DNA of 64,000 nucleotides from Carya illinoinensis. Lineage: Eukaryota > Streptophyta > Magnoliopsida > Fagales > Juglandaceae. The stretch's first letter is position 1. Each line of letters starts with the position of its first letter. The notes under the pieces are model-generated. The model made no database searches and was not told the origin of the DNA. It was given only the letters and a program-made list of their open reading frames with translations. Made by a program: the position numbers and the translations under genes. Shown here piece after piece: positions 61,014 to 64,000 of the stretch. The stretch is taken from positions 44,118,501-44,182,500 of the forward strand of contig NC_056752.1 in assembly GCF_018687715.1 (NCBI RefSeq). The letters are read 5' to 3'.

Positions 61014-62820
61014 ATGGCTGCCGCTGAGGGCCCTGGGCCAACTGCGAACGTTGGGCAGCAGAGAAACTTCGCGGACATGGTGGCTCAATCCCCTCAGCCC
61101 TTACCGGAGGTCGAAATCCCTTTTCGTCCGGCCAAGGTGATAGATGGAGAAGTTTGTGTGATTTTCTCTAAAGAAGAAATTGAAAGGTCTGCCGTCCTTT
61201 TCAAATACTCCATGGTTTTGAAGTTTCTCAAGCAAAGGCCATCTCTAGATGTCATCCGTGCCTTTATTCGGAGTTGATGGGGCTTAGAGTTTCAACCTAT
61301 GATTTCGGCAATGAGAAGAGCTAGAAACGTGTTTATTCGGTTCTCCAATGAACCAGATTTTGTCAAGGCATTATCGAGGGAAGCAACCGACGTAGATGGA
61401 GTTCCTTACCGGGGCTTCCACTGGCATCCGGACTTTGATGAGGAGGCCGAACCATCCCTAGTTCCGGTGTGGGTTTTCCTTCCAGGTTTGCCTCCTAACT
61501 TTTACCATGAATCCATTTTGAAAAATATTACTTCCCCTCTTGGGCGTTTCCTACGCTGTGACAATGCCACAAGATGCGCCATCAAGACGGACGGAGCGAG
61601 AGTTTGCTTGGAGATGGACGCTGCCGTAGAACCAGTCCGAGGAATCTGGATTGGTATGCCCAACCATAGTTCCAGCTTGTACATGAAGATAGAGTGTGAA
61701 ACACTCCCTGCCTATTGCTCTAAATGCAGAGTTCAAGGCCATAACCTCCAGAAGTGTAAACGAAAAGAGGGGGCCAAGAACACTAGAGTTAAAAACGGGA
61801 AAGAAAGGGAGGAAAATAAAAAAACTTGCCAGCTTCAGAACTTAACAAATAGAGAAGAGGAAGGTAAAGAAACAGAGCCCTTACCGCAGCTGAAAATGGT
61901 TGAAACTGGGGGTGATGGTCCGAGTGGTTTAAAGGTGGATAATACCATGAGTTTACAAATGGAAGCAGGAACTTGTCTGATGGAAATGGAAAAGGAAAAA
62001 CCAAATAAACAGGCTGAAGATGTAGAGGCTGAAACAGAGGCTAATGAATTAGTGGTGTGGTCGGAAATTGGGGAAGTAGCTAACGGGGAAAATGGTGAGA
62101 ATAATGAACCAGTTATTACTGAGTTGCCAAACGGAAATGGGGGAGGTAGCTAACGGGGAAAATGGTGAGAATAATAATCTAGTAATTATTGAGTTGCTGA
62201 ACTACCGAAATACTGAACCAATGATTGCCGAACCAACCCTAGAGACAGAGACTGAATTTTCGAGAATGGGGACGGACTCGGCTACAGGGAATAAACCAAT
62301 AACAGAAGGGCCTTTGACTGAAAGAGAAGAGGTGCAAGATCATGCAAACAGGGAGGTAAATACAGTGGAACTGTGGTCGTATGAAAGGGAGCAGGAAGCC
62401 TTGATGGGAAACATTGAAAATCAAGTAACGGAAGCTCAAGGCAATTTTCGTGAAACTCCGGAACTATCACCGATAGGGGAACAGACTGCAAATTTGCTCC
62501 TACGCTTAGATGGGGATGCCATTGTGAGTAGTGATGAAATAAGTGTGGAAATGGTGCCGGAGACTAGGCCAGAAGAAGTGTTTGTTCAAGAGTTGCAAGA
62601 TACCGGACAAGGGGACCAATATAATTCCAGAAATACACAAGACGGTAGGGGCGAAGAAAGTTACTCAGAACCAGAAAATGAACTTGCGGAACACTTGAGT
62701 AAAAATAAACAATATCCATCGGACAGTGATGAAAAAAAGGAGAAATCTCAAGGAAAGGGTAGGAAAAAACTTAGAAGCTCAACTCGGGTTCCTCGCAAGC
62801 CCGTATGCCTGGATTTATGA
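61014..62820 (+). pseudogene. LINE ORF1, DUF4283 and CCHC RNA-binding protein
   Basis: ORF1 proteins of plant L1 elements coat the element RNA. The start is MAAAEGPGPTANVGQQ at 61014. DUF4283-type sequence runs through SKEEIERSAVLFKYSMVLKF and, after an in-frame TGA at 61275-61277, through RNVFIRFSNEPDFVKAL and WVFLPGLPPNFYHE. The zinc knuckle YCSKCRVQGHNLQKCKR is near 61715-61765. A long acidic, low-complexity tail follows. The frame ending at 62153 gives way to the frame 62092-62820 because of a 70-bp tandem duplication. The C-terminus is basic (GRKKLRSSTRVPRKPV). One nonsense codon and one duplication-caused frameshift are the only lesions seen. Confidence 0.87.
62071..62210 (+). repeat. 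70-bp tandem duplication in LINE ORF1
   Basis: GGGAAGTAGCTAACGGGGAA at 62071 recurs as GGGAGGTAGCTAACGGGGAA at 62141. The unit is 70 bp, not a multiple of three, which explains the frame change of ORF1 here. Confidence 0.85.
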
Positions 62821-63125
62821 ATTGTAGTCCATTATATTGGAATATCCGGGTCCTCAAATCATCACGGATAAGATTGGGTAAGTTGGTTAGAACGTTGAAA
62901 TTAAATTTGATTATGCTTGCTGAACCTTTTGCAGATGAGAACAGGTTGGAAATGTTGAAAAATAGACTGAAGTTTGAACACAGTTTCTCCAATCAGTGTG
63001 CTGGTGGGAAACTTTGGGTGCTTTGGGGAGGTGGCTTACATATCACAGTCACTAATTTCAGTTCCCAACACATCACCATTTCATTGGTTATAAATTCTCA
63101 ACGTTATTTCATATCAGTAGTGAAA
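62805..63125 (+). pseudogene. LINE ORF2 N-terminus, endonuclease domain start
   Basis: MNCSPLYWNIRVLKSSRIR with IMLAEPFADENRLEML matches the start of the APE-type endonuclease of L1 ORF2 (NWNxRG and LxEP-type motifs). The ATG at 62817 overlaps the ORF1 stop as ATGA, a compact arrangement seen in some LINEs. An alternative ATG is at 62805. The frame continues to about 63125 and then runs into unrelated sequence, so the endonuclease is incomplete and reverse transcriptase is absent. Confidence 0.8.
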
Positions 63126-63129
63126 AAGC

Positions 63130-64000
63130 AGTGGTTCTACCCAACACTACACCTAGAGGGGGGTGAATATGTGTAATCCAATTTAGATGGCCTTTTGAAA
63201 ATTAGACAAACAAGCAGTTAATAAATGAATTAAATAACACAAATAATCAACATATGATTTTGATCACAGAGTGGAAACTCATTTGAAGAACATCTTCAAA
63301 ATCTAAAACCACTCTGGGTGTAAGACACCACCTCAAATCCACTATAGAAATTTTAGTTTGTTACAACCAATTTAGAGACACTCACAAAACTTTTGTAGTA
63401 GCTAAACTTGGCTTGCAACACCACGAGTGACCCACTCGATCTATACACGCATGTAGTGTCGAAACTCCAACCTTCCTATAGCTTCCCACGAGAACCTCTC
63501 GATCTCTGCATCAACGGCAGCTCCGGACTCTTCCGGCCAACAAAAATTTCCACTTCAATGGACTCAAGTAAGAGTTGATTTTGAATGTTTTGTGGTGGAG
63601 AAATGTTTATCCAAGAGAGAATCAACCAAATGGGGGAGAGTTTGCTCTAAGAAGTTCTTGGAGGCCCTTAAGGTTTTTGCTCTGATTCTCCACACCTAGA
63701 ACAGAAGTTAAGTTGTTCTATTTATAGTTCCCATCAAATGAGGCGCTTTAAAACCCTACATTGTAAGTGATCTGGAACATTGGCTAAAGTTGAGCGCCAC
63801 AATTTGCCTAAGTTCGCTCGAGCGCCATGTCAAGCGAGTATCGAGCAGTTGACTCTGCCTGCGTTCACTCAAGCTCAGTGTCGAGCGAGAGTCGAGCGAC
63901 ACACTCTGCCTGGGTTCGCTCGAGCTCAGTGTCGAGCGAGGGTCGAGTGGTTGAATCTGCCTAAGTTCGCTCGAGCTGTATGTCGAGCGAGGGTCGAGCG
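63130..64000 (-). repeat. LTR-like fragment, minus orientation, tandem U3 repeats
   Basis: On the minus strand there is a repeat array (64000-63801), then CTATAAATAG (63727-63718), then about 600 bp without coding capacity. It ends near TTCACCCCCCTCTAGGTGTA (about 63160-63135), a sequence style I associate with the LTR-leader border of some plant copia elements. The expected element body to the left is absent. It could be a solo or truncated LTR. Confidence 0.45.
63801..64000. repeat. 51-bp tandem repeat array
   Basis: Units start at 63801, 63852, 63903 and 63954 (ACTCTGCCTG-type start, then TTCGCTCGAGCT, GTCGAGCGAG). The array runs off the window. It is rich in CGAGCG/CGCTCG inverted motifs. 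Confidence 0.88.

Larger units (their letters stand above)
60855..63130 (+). mobile_element. L1-type LINE, 5' half only
   Basis: A 5' UTR is followed by ORF1 (61014-62820) and the start of ORF2 (from 62805 or 62817). The element stops at about 63130, where LTR-like sequence of another type begins, so more than 3 kb of ORF2 is missing. The left end abuts the CFA pseudogene. Loss of the 3' end points to deletion or a rearrangement junction, since target-primed insertion truncates the 5' end. Confidence 0.8.

Noticed and set aside
63801..64000. CRISPR-like regular repeats
   Set aside because: The units are contiguous tandem copies without unique spacers, in a plant genome.

Overview
This is a 64 kb piece of plant nuclear DNA. 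It is AT-rich, with GT-AG introns, plant-type Ty1/copia and Ty3/gypsy (Athila-like) retrotransposons, L1-type LINEs with an RNase H domain, a PIF/Harbinger transposon and Tourist-like MITEs. It probably comes from a woody eudicot. A Fagales or Juglandaceae source is only an impression from the repeat style, not shown by any marker. Almost all of the window is transposon.

The one apparently intact host gene lies on the minus strand at 11255-6339. I could assemble 14 exons with GT-AG introns and one continuous 473-codon frame. It encodes the SAM-dependent methyltransferase half of a plant cyclopropane-fatty-acyl-phospholipid synthase (CFA synthase). It has its own TATA box and poly(A) signal. 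The N-terminal FAD-oxidoreductase half of the usual plant fusion protein is absent. A broken partial copy of the same gene (exons 9-12, same strand) lies about 50 kb away at 59933-60850, so the locus carries a segmental duplication that transposons have since filled and cut.

Layout: 1-3864, 3' part of a decayed copia element with its 3' LTR. 4423-5755, a poly(A)-tailed non-coding retroelement with target-site duplications (TSDs). 6257-11362, the CFA-synthase gene, with a Tourist-like MITE and a foldback element in its introns. 12445-35822, a copia element (TSD ATTTC) containing three nested insertions: an Athila-like gypsy element at 13217-25050, a 5'-truncated LINE at 28125-28838 (TSD AAGTCACTCTA), and a complete PIF/Harbinger transposon at 28883-34256 (TSD TAA). 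35828-40031, gene-free DNA with MITEs and a second poly(A)-tailed element. 40037-51297, a young Athila-like element (TSD CCCGC, near-identical LTRs, only two coding lesions seen). About 51600-59890, a decayed LINE interrupted by a minus-strand copia element at 53760-58998 (TSD ATTGC). 59933-60850, the CFA pseudogene. About 60855-63130, a LINE with ORF1 and the start of ORF2. 63130-64000, an LTR-like fragment on the minus strand with 51-bp tandem repeats.

No multi-gene pathway is present. The most useful host observation is the stand-alone methyltransferase gene with its relict duplicate. The most useful mobile-element observations are the nested insertions with exact duplications, a TATA box inside a palindrome shared by two copia families, and a duplicated purine-tract motif shared by both Athila elements.
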